Positions 1 through 5,682 of a stretch of DNA of 6,598 nt are shown here, one piece after another. Below the pieces are notes generated by a model. It was not told the DNA's origin. It saw only the letters and a list, made by a program, of their open reading frames with translations, and searched no databases. Each line of letters starts with the position of its first letter. Position 1 is the stretch's first letter. The DNA is taken from positions 1 through 6,598 of the forward strand of contig CAKUAV010000154.1 in assembly GCA_934636425.1 (NCBI GenBank), given 5' to 3'. This DNA comes from an uncultured Clostridia bacterium. GTDB lineage: Bacteria; Bacillota; Clostridia; Christensenellales; Aristaeellaceae. A program made the translations under genes and the position numbers.

Positions 1-1
1 T

Positions 2-47
2 GCACCTCCTGTTGTAGTTTCTATTCTACAACAGGAGGTGCTTTTTT
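2..47 (+). terminator. Strong intrinsic terminator (plus strand)
   Basis: A perfect 16-bp inverted repeat (arms 2-17 and 26-41, GCACCTCCTGTTGTAG and its complement) encloses an 8-nt loop and is followed at once by six T (42-47). This is a textbook Rho-independent terminator for plus-strand transcription. Its gene must lie left of the window, converging on the operon seen here. On the minus strand the hairpin is preceded by A6. Whether a U-tract follows it, making it bidirectional, cannot be judged because the window ends at base 1. Confidence 0.9.
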
Positions 48-121
48 GCACTGTCCGTTTTGATGGGAACGGTCCAAAAAGCGACAGGAGGGGTTCGTGT
101 ATGATTGCATTGTCGTCTGTT

Positions 122-796
122 TCAGCGCGACTCAATGCGCTCTGCGCTGGGATGTGTCCTGAGCCAGCGCGCCAGATCGAGGCTGTCCGCGATGGGCTGA
201 TCGGCGATCATGCCGCCGCGCCCCACATGGTGAACCTTGTGCGCGTCCGAGCCGCTGGTCTTGATAAAGCCCTCGCCGCCCTGCATGGCGCGCGCCATGG
301 CCAGATCGTTATGGCTGTCGTGCTCGGGATGGCCGTTGTAGACCTCTATGCCGTCCAGCTCGTCAAGCGGGGCCTGACGAAGCTCCGGACGGAACGGATG
401 CGCCTGTATGAGCGCCATGCGGCCGCTTTCGCGGATCCTGCGATAGAATTCGCCCGGCAGCATGCCGCTGTCCAGATCGCGCATGATCGGCGCGACGTCC
501 GCCTCCGTGATGCCGTAGAGGAGATAGTCCTCATGGCCGCAGTCAAAGCGCAGCTCCGCGCCCAGTATGACGGTGAGCCCCAGCCCTTCGCCCTCGGCCT
601 TCGCGGCGCGGTATCCGCTCAGATACCAGTCTGCGCGCTCGGCCATGGGCATTTCGGCATTCTTTCCGGCGATGAGATGATCGGTTATGACGATCGCGTC
701 ATAACCCGCCTCATGATACAGGCGCGCCATCTCCGCCGCGGGCACCTTGCCGCAGCCGCTGACCTCGCTCGTGTGGACGTGCAGATCAATCCTCAT
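122..796 (-). CDS. PHP-domain metal-dependent phosphoesterase/hydrolase
   Basis: This 224-residue protein is a stand-alone PHP domain, the polymerase-and-histidinol-phosphatase fold that binds two or three metals and hydrolyses phosphoesters. Visible metal ligands are H6 and H8 in DLHVHT, D39-H40 in TDH, E81 in GAELRF, H88, H133 in QAHPF, and D184 and H186 in GSDAH. The complete set suggests an active cytosolic enzyme. The substrate cannot be read from sequence. Nucleotides, histidinol phosphate and sugar phosphates are all handled by relatives, and the protein is shorter than typical HisK-type histidinol phosphatase. Its ATG lies inside the last codons of khpB (11-nt overlap) and no strong Shine-Dalgarno is visible before it, so translation is probably coupled to khpB. 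It is the last gene of the operon. No clear minus-strand terminator follows: only a 5-bp CGACA/TGTCG stem with a long loop and T5. Confidence 0.88.
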   Translation of the reverse strand: MRIDLHVHTSEVSGCGKVPAAEMARLYHEAGYDAIVITDHLIAGKNAEMPMAERADWYLSGYRAAKAEGEGLGLTVILGAELRFDCGHEDYLLYGITEADVAPIMRDLDSGMLPGEFYRRIRESGRMALIQAHPFRPELRQAPLDELDGIEVYNGHPEHDSHNDLAMARAMQGGEGFIKTSGSDAHKVHHVGRGGMIADQPIADSLDLARWLRTHPSAERIESR

Positions 797-1817
797 CGGG
801 ATTGCTCTTGAGCGTAATCACCACGCGGCGATAGGGCTCCTCGCCCTCGCTGTGGGTGGTCACATAGGGGTTGTTCTGCAGCGCGGAATGCAGCACGCGG
901 CGCTCGTAGGGGTTCATCGGCTCGAGCGTCACCTTGCGGCCGGTCTTGCGGGCGCGGGCGGCCATGCGCTGAGCCAGGCGGTTGAGCGCCTCCTCGCGCT
1001 TGGCGCGGTAGTTCTCGGTGTCCAGAGAAACGCGCATATAGCCCTCGCGGTTCTTGTTCACCTGCAGGCTGACCAGATACTGCAGCGCGTCCAGCGTGTC
1101 GCCGCGGCGGCCGATCAGTATGCCCAGCGTGTCGCCCATCATGGCGACGGACAGATGATCCGCTTCCTCGGTCACGCGGATGGCGACCTGAACGCCCATC
1201 TTCTCGGTGACGTTCTTGAGGAAATCATAGGCGATGCGGCCGGCCTCGCTCAGCGTCTCGGGATCGCTGGGCACAAACGGCTCGTCGTTCTTCTTTTCGG
1301 GGCGGCTCTCGGCGCGCTCGGCTTTTTCGGCGCGGTTTGAGCGGCTGCGGCGGGGCGCTCTGGGCGCTTCGGCGGCGGGGGCTTCAGCGGCGGGTACTTC
1401 GGCGGCGTGAGCTTCAGCGGCGGGCGCTTCCTCAGCCTTCGCCGCTTCGGGCGCTTCAGCCTTTTCGGCCTTCCGGGGCGCGGCTGCGGGCGCTTCGGCC
1501 TTCTTGGGCGCGGGCGCTTCGGCCTTCTTGGGCGCGGGCGCTTCGGTCTTCTCGGCCTTCTTGGGCTCGGCCTTCTTTTCAGGCTTGGGCGCGCGCGTCT
1601 TCTGGCTGTCCAGAGAGAGAGACGGCATTTCAAAATCGAGATCGTTTTCCTTGAGGGTCAGGCGAACTTTGGCCAGCTTGCCGAACATGCCGAACAGGCC
1701 CGGGCGACCCGCTTCGAGCACGTCGATTGTGACGTCGGCGGCGTCGCAGCCCAGCTGCTGAAGGCCGGCGCGGACGGCGTCCTCTACCGTTTTGCCGGAC
1801 GATTCAATGGATTTCAT
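786..1817 (-). CDS. khpB: KhpB/Jag (SpoIIIJ-associated) RNA-binding protein, KH-R3H
   Basis: KhpB (Jag, EloR) is a cytosolic RNA-binding protein that in Firmicutes pairs with KhpA and influences cell elongation. It is nearly always encoded directly after yidC/spoIIIJ. The 343 residues divide into three parts. A Jag-N domain covers about 1-58, with the conserved turn GRPGLFGMFGK at 38-47. A low-complexity linker rich in Ala, Lys, Pro and Glu covers about 72-180. The C-terminal RNA-binding half has a KH domain of about 205-272 with the GxxG loop GRRG at 236-239, and an R3H domain of about 275-338 with ERRVLH at 305-310 supplying the R-x3-H signature. The ATG overlaps the yidC stop (ATGA), and AGGAGG inside the yidC end sits 10 nt upstream of it. 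The linker is long for the family and built from DNA-level repeats, described separately. Family identity is certain, but the RNA targets are unknown. Confidence 0.95.
   Translation of the reverse strand: MKSIESSGKTVEDAVRAGLQQLGCDAADVTIDVLEAGRPGLFGMFGKLAKVRLTLKENDLDFEMPSLSLDSQKTRAPKPEKKAEPKKAEKTEAPAPKKAEAPAPKKAEAPAAAPRKAEKAEAPEAAKAEEAPAAEAHAAEVPAAEAPAAEAPRAPRRSRSNRAEKAERAESRPEKKNDEPFVPSDPETLSEAGRIAYDFLKNVTEKMGVQVAIRVTEEADHLSVAMMGDTLGILIGRRGDTLDALQYLVSLQVNKNREGYMRVSLDTENYRAKREEALNRLAQRMAARARKTGRKVTLEPMNPYERRVLHSALQNNPYVTTHSEGEEPYRRVVITLKSNPDED
1367..1548 (-). repeat. Tandem coding repeats in the KhpB linker
   Basis: Two kinds of in-frame tandem repeat lie here. The first is a 24-nt unit at 1501-1524 and 1525-1548 that differs at one base and encodes APAPKKAE-like octapeptides, with degenerate copies either side. 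The second is a 30-nt unit at 1367-1396 and 1397-1426 that matches at 26 of 30 positions and encodes two PAAEA-type pentapeptides. Both units are multiples of three, so copy-number change would lengthen or shorten the linker without breaking the frame. The encoded stretch is probably disordered, with a Lys-Ala-Pro half and a Glu-Ala-Pro half. Confidence 0.8.
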
Positions 1818-2770
1818 TTGGTGCTTGCCTCCTCGATGAGCTTTTTCTTGTTTTCAGAGCGATCGATCAGCTTGCCGATGATGAACTGCTGCGCGATCTG
1901 GAACACGTTGATGAACACCCAGTACAGAGCGAAGGCGGCGTTGGAGCTGGCGCAGATCCACAGCGAGAAGAGCGGGAAGAACCACTGCATGAACTTGTTG
2001 GTGCTGGCCTGCTGGGCGTTGCTGCTCTGCTGGCCGGCGTTCATGTACTTGCTGGTGAAGAACTGACTGACGGCGGAGAGAATGGGCAGTATGAACAGGC
2101 CGTTGAACTTCCTGGGGATGGAGATCGTCCACATGAGCAGCGGCGCGGAATAGGCCACGGCGTTGCCATAGTCGGCGGCCCATGCGCTGTATTCGGCGGT
2201 CTGGAGGAAGGCCTTGGCTTCCTCGATCATTTCCATGGTCACCATGCCGCTGCCCTTTGTGATCTCAGGCAGCGTGCTGCCAAAGGCCGGCACGACGGTG
2301 GACATGAAGGAATCGGGCTGGAACACGTTCTTGATCCACAAAAGCCCCTGCAGCTTGGGCTGAAAATTCTCGACGCCCGCGAGTATGTTCTGCTTGATGT
2401 CCAGAATCAGCTGTATGGTCTCTTCGTTGGCCACCTCGCGCATGACCGCGAACATGGCGAAGAGTATGGGCAGCTGGATCAGCATGGGCAGACAGCCGGA
2501 GAGGGGATTGATCTTCTCCTTCTTGTACAGCTCGGCCATCTTCTGGTTCAGCTTGTCCTTATCGTTGGCGTACTTCTTGTTCAGCTCGTCGATCTTGGGC
2601 TGAACGTTCTGCATGGCCTTCATGCTCTTGCGGCTCTTGATGTCCAGCGGCATGAGCACAAGGCGAATCAGCAGCGTAAAGATCAGCACGGCCCAGCCGT
2701 AATTGCCGACCAGCGAATAAATCAAATCCAGTGCCCAGCGAAGAATATCGCCGATGAATCCCAGGCGCAT
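1814..2770 (-). CDS. yidC: Membrane protein insertase YidC/SpoIIIJ (Oxa1 family)
   Basis: YidC inserts and folds membrane proteins, alone or with SecYEG. This 318-residue copy has the short Gram-positive layout without the large periplasmic domain of Gram-negative YidC. TM1 is about 23-43 and carries the conserved groove arginine R36 (LLIRLVLMPL). A basic cytoplasmic coiled hairpin spans about 45-88. NPLSGCLPMLIQLPILFAMF (89-108) marks TM2, residues about 223-241 (LFILPILSA) TM3, and about 260-300 the last helices. Roughly 65 residues between LLWIKNVFQPDS and NGLFILP form an enlarged extracellular loop. I see no lipobox cysteine at the N-terminus, unlike the lipoprotein SpoIIIJ of Bacillus. 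The start is set by AGGAGG (2780-2785), 9 nt before the ATG. A 4-nt overlap couples it to khpB. It is separated from yidD by about 400 nt, which is unusual for this operon. Confidence 0.96.
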   Translation of the reverse strand: MRLGFIGDILRWALDLIYSLVGNYGWAVLIFTLLIRLVLMPLDIKSRKSMKAMQNVQPKIDELNKKYANDKDKLNQKMAELYKKEKINPLSGCLPMLIQLPILFAMFAVMREVANEETIQLILDIKQNILAGVENFQPKLQGLLWIKNVFQPDSFMSTVVPAFGSTLPEITKGSGMVTMEMIEEAKAFLQTAEYSAWAADYGNAVAYSAPLLMWTISIPRKFNGLFILPILSAVSQFFTSKYMNAGQQSSNAQQASTNKFMQWFFPLFSLWICASSNAAFALYWVFINVFQIAQQFIIGKLIDRSENKKKLIEEASTK

Positions 2771-2928
2771 AGGGTCATTCCTCCTAGAGTGATTTTCGGG
2801 GGTGAACGCGGCGCGTTCATAAAAACGGTGAAGCGGAATCCGAAACGCTATCGGAAAAGACGGCCGGCTGCCGCCGCGCCCCGTTTGAAAAAGCGGGGCA
2901 GTGAGATGGCGATCGCCCTGAAGGCGAA

Positions 2929-2970
2929 GGGAAGCCCTTCCATCTGCCGGTGCGGGCGGCGGGCTTTCCC
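2929..2970 (-). promoter_or_regulatory. Stem-loop in the putative yidC leader
   Basis: The arms GGGAAAGCCC (minus strand, 2961-2970) and GGGCTTCCC (2929-2937) pair over 9 bp with one bulged A. They enclose a smaller GCCG/CGGC stem. Another stem (CGCC/GGCG) and the palindrome GGCGATCGCC (2909-2918) follow downstream. There is no U-tract, so this is not a terminator. It could be a structured 5' leader upstream of yidC, or simply GC-rich pairing. The function is unknown. Confidence 0.3.
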
Positions 2971-3060
2971 TGAGCGGGCGCGCGGCCTGCTCATTCGGCA
3001 GCGTTTCAGGGCGCGGCGCAGATCCCGCCCCGAAGAAATTCTGCCGAAAGGGACTTATTC

Positions 3061-3144
3061 AAAAGGAAAGAGCCGCAAAACCCCTGCGGATTTTTCGGAA
3101 AAAAGAGTAAAAATCAGCTCTCGTCCCGCCGCGATTCGGCGAGC
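3061..3144 (-). terminator. Possible weak tandem terminator/attenuator after yidD
   Basis: Read on the minus strand, a GCTC-GCCG...CGGC-(7-nt bulge)-GAGC hairpin (3117-3144) is followed by TGATTTTTACTC and T6. A second hairpin, CCGCA/TGCGG (3073-3089), is followed by CTCTTTCCTTTT. Each stem is short or bulged, so neither is a strong terminator. Together they suggest partial termination after yidD that would lower expression of the yidC part of the operon. Confidence 0.35.
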
Positions 3145-3167
3145 CTTTCGAAACGGACACTCATCCG

Positions 3168-3392
3168 TCACGGCACGGGATCGTAGCCGCCGGGATGAAA
3201 CGGATGGCAGCGCAGAATTCTGCGCACGGCCAGATAGCCGCCCCTGAGCGCGCCGTACTTCTGTATGGCCTCCATGGCATACGCCGAGCAGGTCGGCGTA
3301 AAGCGGCAGCAGGGCGGAAACATCGGGCTGATGAAGCGACGATAAAAACGAATCATGCCGAGCATGATCCGTTTGGGGATGCTGCGAATCAT
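3168..3392 (-). CDS. yidD: Membrane protein insertion efficiency factor YidD
   Basis: YidD is a small membrane-associated protein that helps YidC and Sec insert proteins. The 74 residues are a normal full length. The conserved cysteine block PPCCRFTPTCSAYAMEAI (26-43), the central RGGYLAVRRILRCHPF, and the HPF motif (63-65) followed by the family's GGYDPVP end are all present. An N-terminal amphipathic/basic segment (about 1-22) probably contacts the membrane. The ATG overlaps the rnpA stop by 4 nt (ATGA), and a GGAGG ribosome binding site in the rnpA end lies 6 nt upstream, so translation is coupled to rnpA. Confidence 0.95.
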   Translation of the reverse strand: MIRSIPKRIMLGMIRFYRRFISPMFPPCCRFTPTCSAYAMEAIQKYGALRGGYLAVRRILRCHPFHPGGYDPVP

Positions 3393-3811
3393 TCTTCTCC
3401 TCCGGCCGGATTGATCAGGCCGGCCTTTTTCAGAAGGGCGCGCATCTCCGCGGCCATGGCGGCGTTGTCGGCTGTCACGGCCGCCGAGCGAGCCACAAAG
3501 ATGTACTTGCCCGGCGCAAGCGACGGCCGCAGCAGGCGGAAATCCTCCTTCATGCGGCGGCGCAGGCGATTGCGCGTCACGGCGTTGCCCACTTTTGAGG
3601 ACACCGAAAAACCCACTTTCAAAAAGCGGGCCTTCAGATAGATCAGCACCATTCTGCGGCCCGGCCAGGACTTCCCCCGGCGATAGACATAAGCGTACTG
3701 CTTATTGCGCCCCAGGGAATACCTGCGGCCGAGTCGATAGATATGCGTCGAAGCCCGCGCCCCATTGGAAGGGACGGGGCTGACGCACGGATTCTCCTCA
3801 GAGCTTTTCAC
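3389..3811 (-). CDS. rnpA: Ribonuclease P protein component
   Basis: RnpA is the basic protein subunit that helps the RNase P RNA bind and cleave tRNA precursors at the 5' leader. The signature KVGNAVTRNRLRRRMKE lies at 73-89, with the RNR core at 80-82. The usual N-terminal motif IYRLGRRYSLGRNKQYAYVY begins only at residue 24, because the frame opens with a GTG 5 nt after the rpmH stop. At 140 residues it is about 20-25 longer than common RnpA proteins, and the extra segment (KSSEENPCVSPVPSNGARAS) has no recognisable motif. No in-frame ATG, GTG or TTG exists between the first GTG and the conserved core, so the extension seems real. No clear Shine-Dalgarno precedes the GTG, suggesting coupling to rpmH. 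Identity is certain and the start is probable. Confidence 0.95.
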   Translation of the reverse strand: MKSSEENPCVSPVPSNGARASTHIYRLGRRYSLGRNKQYAYVYRRGKSWPGRRMVLIYLKARFLKVGFSVSSKVGNAVTRNRLRRRMKEDFRLLRPSLAPGKYIFVARSAAVTADNAAMAAEMRALLKKAGLINPAGGEE

Positions 3812-3816
3812 GAAAA

Positions 3817-3960
3817 TCAGACGGTCAGGGACTTGCGGCCACGCTGGCGGCGGATCTTGAGCACGCGGCGGCCGGTCTTGGTCTTCATGCGGGCACGGAA
3901 GCCGTGAACCTTGGAACGCTGACGCTTTTTAGGCTGGTAAGTACGAACGGAAGCTGCCAT
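3817..3960 (-). CDS. rpmH: 50S ribosomal protein bL34
   Basis: This 47-residue, highly basic protein of the large ribosomal subunit reads MAASVRTYQPKKRQRS at its start, then KVHGFRARM (17-25), and ends GRKSLTV. YQPKKRQRS and HGFRARM are bL34 signatures. The N-terminus is about three residues longer than the common MKRTYQP form. The ATG at 3960 is preceded by AAAGGG (3971-3976) with 10-nt spacing and by a near-consensus promoter (4024-4052). It heads the operon with rnpA 5 nt downstream. In many bacteria dnaA lies on the other side of rpmH, but here a 5S rRNA gene does. Confidence 0.96.
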   Translation of the reverse strand: MAASVRTYQPKKRQRSKVHGFRARMKTKTGRRVLKIRRQRGRKSLTV

Positions 3961-4023
3961 TGATGATACACCCTTTCAATTATGTGTTTGGAAAACACGT
4001 ATTTCACAAAATACAACTGCTTT

Positions 4024-4052
4024 AGTATAGAGTATGAAGCCGCTCCTGTCAA
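4024..4052 (-). promoter_or_regulatory. Sigma-A promoter of the rpmH operon
   Basis: On the minus strand, TTGACA (4047-4052) and TATACT (4024-4029) are separated by exactly 17 nt. That is a perfect -35 and a one-mismatch -10. AT-rich sequence (AATTTTCTCACAAATTCTC) directly upstream may act as an UP element. The expected start near 4017 gives a leader of about 57 nt before rpmH. Confidence 0.9.
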
Positions 4053-4150
4053 GAGAATTTGTGAGAAAATTGTATGACCGCTTTGCCTTTTCCCCGTCAC
4101 AAAGTCCGCGCGGCGCGTCCATCGGCGCGCTGAAGCCCGTTTCTATGCAG

Positions 4151-4187
4151 AAAAAAAGCACCCCATCGTGTAATCACAACAGAATGC
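4151..4187 (-). terminator. Intrinsic terminator of the 5S rRNA gene
   Basis: On the minus strand, GCATTCTGTTGTG (4175-4187) pairs with CACGATGGGGTGC (4158-4170) over 13 positions, counting several G·T pairs. The loop is ATTA and seven T follow (4151-4157). It lies about 9 nt beyond the 3' end of the 5S gene and before the rpmH promoter, so it should insulate the rpmH operon from 5S transcription. Confidence 0.85.
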
Positions 4188-4195
4188 CTTATGGA

Positions 4196-4312
4196 ATCCG
4201 GCGACGTCTTACTCTCCCGGGCCGTTGCCAGCCAAGTACCATCAGCGCTCAGAGGCTTAACTTCTGTGTTCGGTATGGGAACAGGTGGATCCCTCTTGCT
4301 ATAATCACCGGA
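4196..4312 (-). rRNA. rrf: 5S ribosomal RNA
   Basis: The minus strand carries a complete 5S rRNA of about 117 nt. Conserved blocks are CCATACCGAACACAGAAG followed by TTAAGC (loop B/C region), GATGGTACTTGG, and GGGAGAGTAAGACG. The 5' TCCGGTG and 3' CGCCGGA ends pair to form the terminal helix I. The exact ends are uncertain by one or two bases. No tRNA, 23S or 16S sequence is next to it: adh lies upstream and rpmH downstream. It has its own promoter and terminator, so it is an independently transcribed, unlinked 5S gene. Protein-coding frames across this stretch are spurious. Confidence 0.95.
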
Positions 4313-4341
4313 AATTGTATGTCGTCCTTGGGAATGAACGT

Positions 4342-4371
4342 ATTCTAGCACATCCCCCGCCGGCCTGTCAA
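4342..4371 (-). promoter_or_regulatory. Strong promoter of the solitary 5S gene
   Basis: On the minus strand, TTGACA (4366-4371) and TAGAAT (4342-4347) are 18 nt apart. Upstream of the -35 lie A-tracts (AAAGAAAAATTGACGTAAAAG and GAGAAAAGGG) resembling an rRNA UP element. The predicted start near 4335 leaves a leader of roughly 20 nt before the mature 5S 5' end. Confidence 0.85.
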
Positions 4372-4434
4372 GCCCTTTTCTCACATTTCTGACGCTTTTA
4401 CGTCAATTTTTCTTTGGCCTGCACGCCGCCCCAT

Positions 4435-5607
4435 TCACATCGCCGAATAGAGTATATTCGCGATGTCCTCGGTGTCCAGCGGGCGGAAGAAGCCCAGCTT
4501 TCCGGCGTTGTTGCGCTTGCACTTTTCGGCCATGGCGGGAATGTCCGCGGGATTTACGCCCATGTCGCTCAGCCTTGTCGGCATGCCGATGCTCTTCAGG
4601 AACTGCTCGAAGCGCCCTATGCCGTCAAGGCCGGTCTTTTCGGGATGCTCAAAGTCCATGTCGCAGCCCCACACCCGCACGGCCAGCTGCGCAAAGCGCA
4701 TGGGATCGTGGTCGATCTGATAGCGCATCCACGCCGGGAACACCACCGCCAGCCCCGCGCCGTGCGCCACGTCGTAGCGCGCCGACAGCTCGTGCTCGAT
4801 CTGGTGGCTCGCCCAGTCGCCCTCGCGCCCCAGTCCGCAGGAATCGTTGTGCGCCAGCGTGCTCGCCCACATCAGCTGAGCGCGCGCTTCATAGTTGTCC
4901 GGCTCGGCGATCGCGATGGGCGCGGCCTTGATCACCGCCGACAGCACGGCCTCGCACAGCCGGTCGGTCAGATCGACGCCCTTTTCGTTGGTGAAATAGC
5001 GCTCCAGCACGTGCGCCATCATGTCGGTCGCGCCGCAGGCCGTCTGATAGGCGGGCAGCGTGCAGGTGACCTCCGGGTTCATCAGCGCGAATTTGGGCCG
5101 GTTCAGCTCGCTGCCGCAGCCGCGCTTGAAGCCGCCGTCCTCCTGCGTGATGACGCAGCTCTTCGAGCCTTCGCTGCCCGCGGCCGCCAGCGTCAGCACG
5201 ACGCCCACGCCCAGCGCCTTCTCCGGCCTGGCTTTGCCACAGAAGAAATCCCAGAAGTCGCCCTCATAGGGCACGCCCAGCGCGATGGCCTTGCTCGAAT
5301 CGATGACCGAGCCGCCGCCCACGGCCAGTATGAAATCGACGCGCTCTGCGCGCGCCAGCTCGATGCCCCGATACACCAGAGAGCTGCGCGGATTGGGCTG
5401 CACGCCGCCCAGCGTGACATAGGGAATATTCGCCGCCTCCAGCGAGGCCGTCACGCGATCCATCAGTCCGCTTTTGATCGCCGAGCCGCCGCCGAAATGC
5501 ACCAGCGCCTTCGTGCCGCCGCGCTTTCTGATCATCTCGCCGGCCTTTTCCTCCGCGCCGCGTCCAAAGACAAATTCCGTGGGGCTGTAGTAGCTGAAGT
5601 TCTGCAT
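4435..5607 (-). CDS. Iron-dependent alcohol dehydrogenase, YqhD/butanol dehydrogenase type
   Basis: This cytosolic group III (Fe-ADH) enzyme, 390 residues from the chosen start, is expected to reduce aldehydes to alcohols with NAD(P)H. The N-terminal nucleotide-binding domain has GGGSAIKSG (39-47) and AVGGGSVIDSSK (95-106). The all-helical C-terminal domain carries the metal ligands D195 and H199 (ATDMMAH), H268 (ASHQIEHELSARYD) and H282 (VAHGAG), at nearly the YqhD positions. The C-terminus (KLGFFRPLDTEDI) resembles clostridial butanol dehydrogenases. The first GGGS resembles the NADPH-phosphate site of YqhD, but cofactor choice is not certain. Two ATGs compete. The one at 5613 is only 1 nt from AAAGGAG (5615-5621) while the one at 5607 has 7-nt spacing, so I chose 5607. 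It lies 75 nt behind the SGNH gene and may share its transcript. No clear terminator separates it from the 5S promoter. A fermentative role is an inference. Confidence 0.93.
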   Translation of the reverse strand: MQNFSYYSPTEFVFGRGAEEKAGEMIRKRGGTKALVHFGGGSAIKSGLMDRVTASLEAANIPYVTLGGVQPNPRSSLVYRGIELARAERVDFILAVGGGSVIDSSKAIALGVPYEGDFWDFFCGKARPEKALGVGVVLTLAAAGSEGSKSCVITQEDGGFKRGCGSELNRPKFALMNPEVTCTLPAYQTACGATDMMAHVLERYFTNEKGVDLTDRLCEAVLSAVIKAAPIAIAEPDNYEARAQLMWASTLAHNDSCGLGREGDWASHQIEHELSARYDVAHGAGLAVVFPAWMRYQIDHDPMRFAQLAVRVWGCDMDFEHPEKTGLDGIGRFEQFLKSIGMPTRLSDMGVNPADIPAMAEKCKRNNAGKLGFFRPLDTEDIANILYSAM

Positions 5608-5682
5608 ATCCATTCTCCTTTCGGGTGCTGCGTTTCACTGAGTGGGGAATACGTCGTTCTTCAAGCGCGCTCCGAACGCGCG

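Larger units (their letters stand above)
2771..3167. other. 397-nt yidD–yidC intergenic region without a supportable gene
   Basis: No credible gene lies between the yidD stop and the yidC start. The minus strand holds terminator-like hairpins just after yidD (3061-3144) and a further stem (2929-2970) in what would be the yidC leader, then the yidC ribosome binding site. A GTG-started plus-strand frame crosses it (2789-3247) but is Arg-rich, lacks a ribosome binding site and runs antisense into yidD. A 48-codon minus-strand frame (ATG near 2992) also lacks a ribosome binding site. No convincing sigma-A promoter for yidC was found by eye, so it is unclear whether yidC depends on read-through from the rpmH promoter. 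Confidence 0.6.

Noticed and set aside
38..811. Long plus-strand open frame (257 codons) opposite the PHP gene
   Set aside because: It is antisense to a clear PHP protein with all metal ligands; its open state comes from GC-rich codon use, and it has no recognisable domain.
1367..1548. CRISPR-like array
   Set aside because: The repeats are tandem, in-frame and without unique spacers, and encode the KhpB linker.
1250..1633. Arg/Pro-rich minus-strand frame overlapping khpB
   Set aside because: It is a frame-shifted reading of the repetitive KhpB linker; the repeats force repeats in every frame.
2847..2994. 48-codon minus-strand frame (ATG near 2992) in the yidD–yidC gap
   Set aside because: It has no Shine-Dalgarno, a compositionally biased product and lies over predicted stems; conservation would be needed to revive it.
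2789..3247. Plus-strand frame of 152 codons across the yidD–yidC gap
   Set aside because: It starts at GTG without a ribosome binding site, is Arg-rich without a motif, and runs antisense into yidD.
4097..4384. Protein-coding frames on both strands around 4034-4384
   Set aside because: They cover the 5S rRNA gene and its promoter and terminator, so they are spurious.
4390..4411. TGACG-CTTTTA-CGTCA hairpin followed by ATTTTTC on the plus strand
   Set aside because: The stem is only 5 bp and no plus-strand gene precedes it; it sits in the A/T-rich upstream part of the 5S promoter and does not read as a minus-strand terminator for adh.
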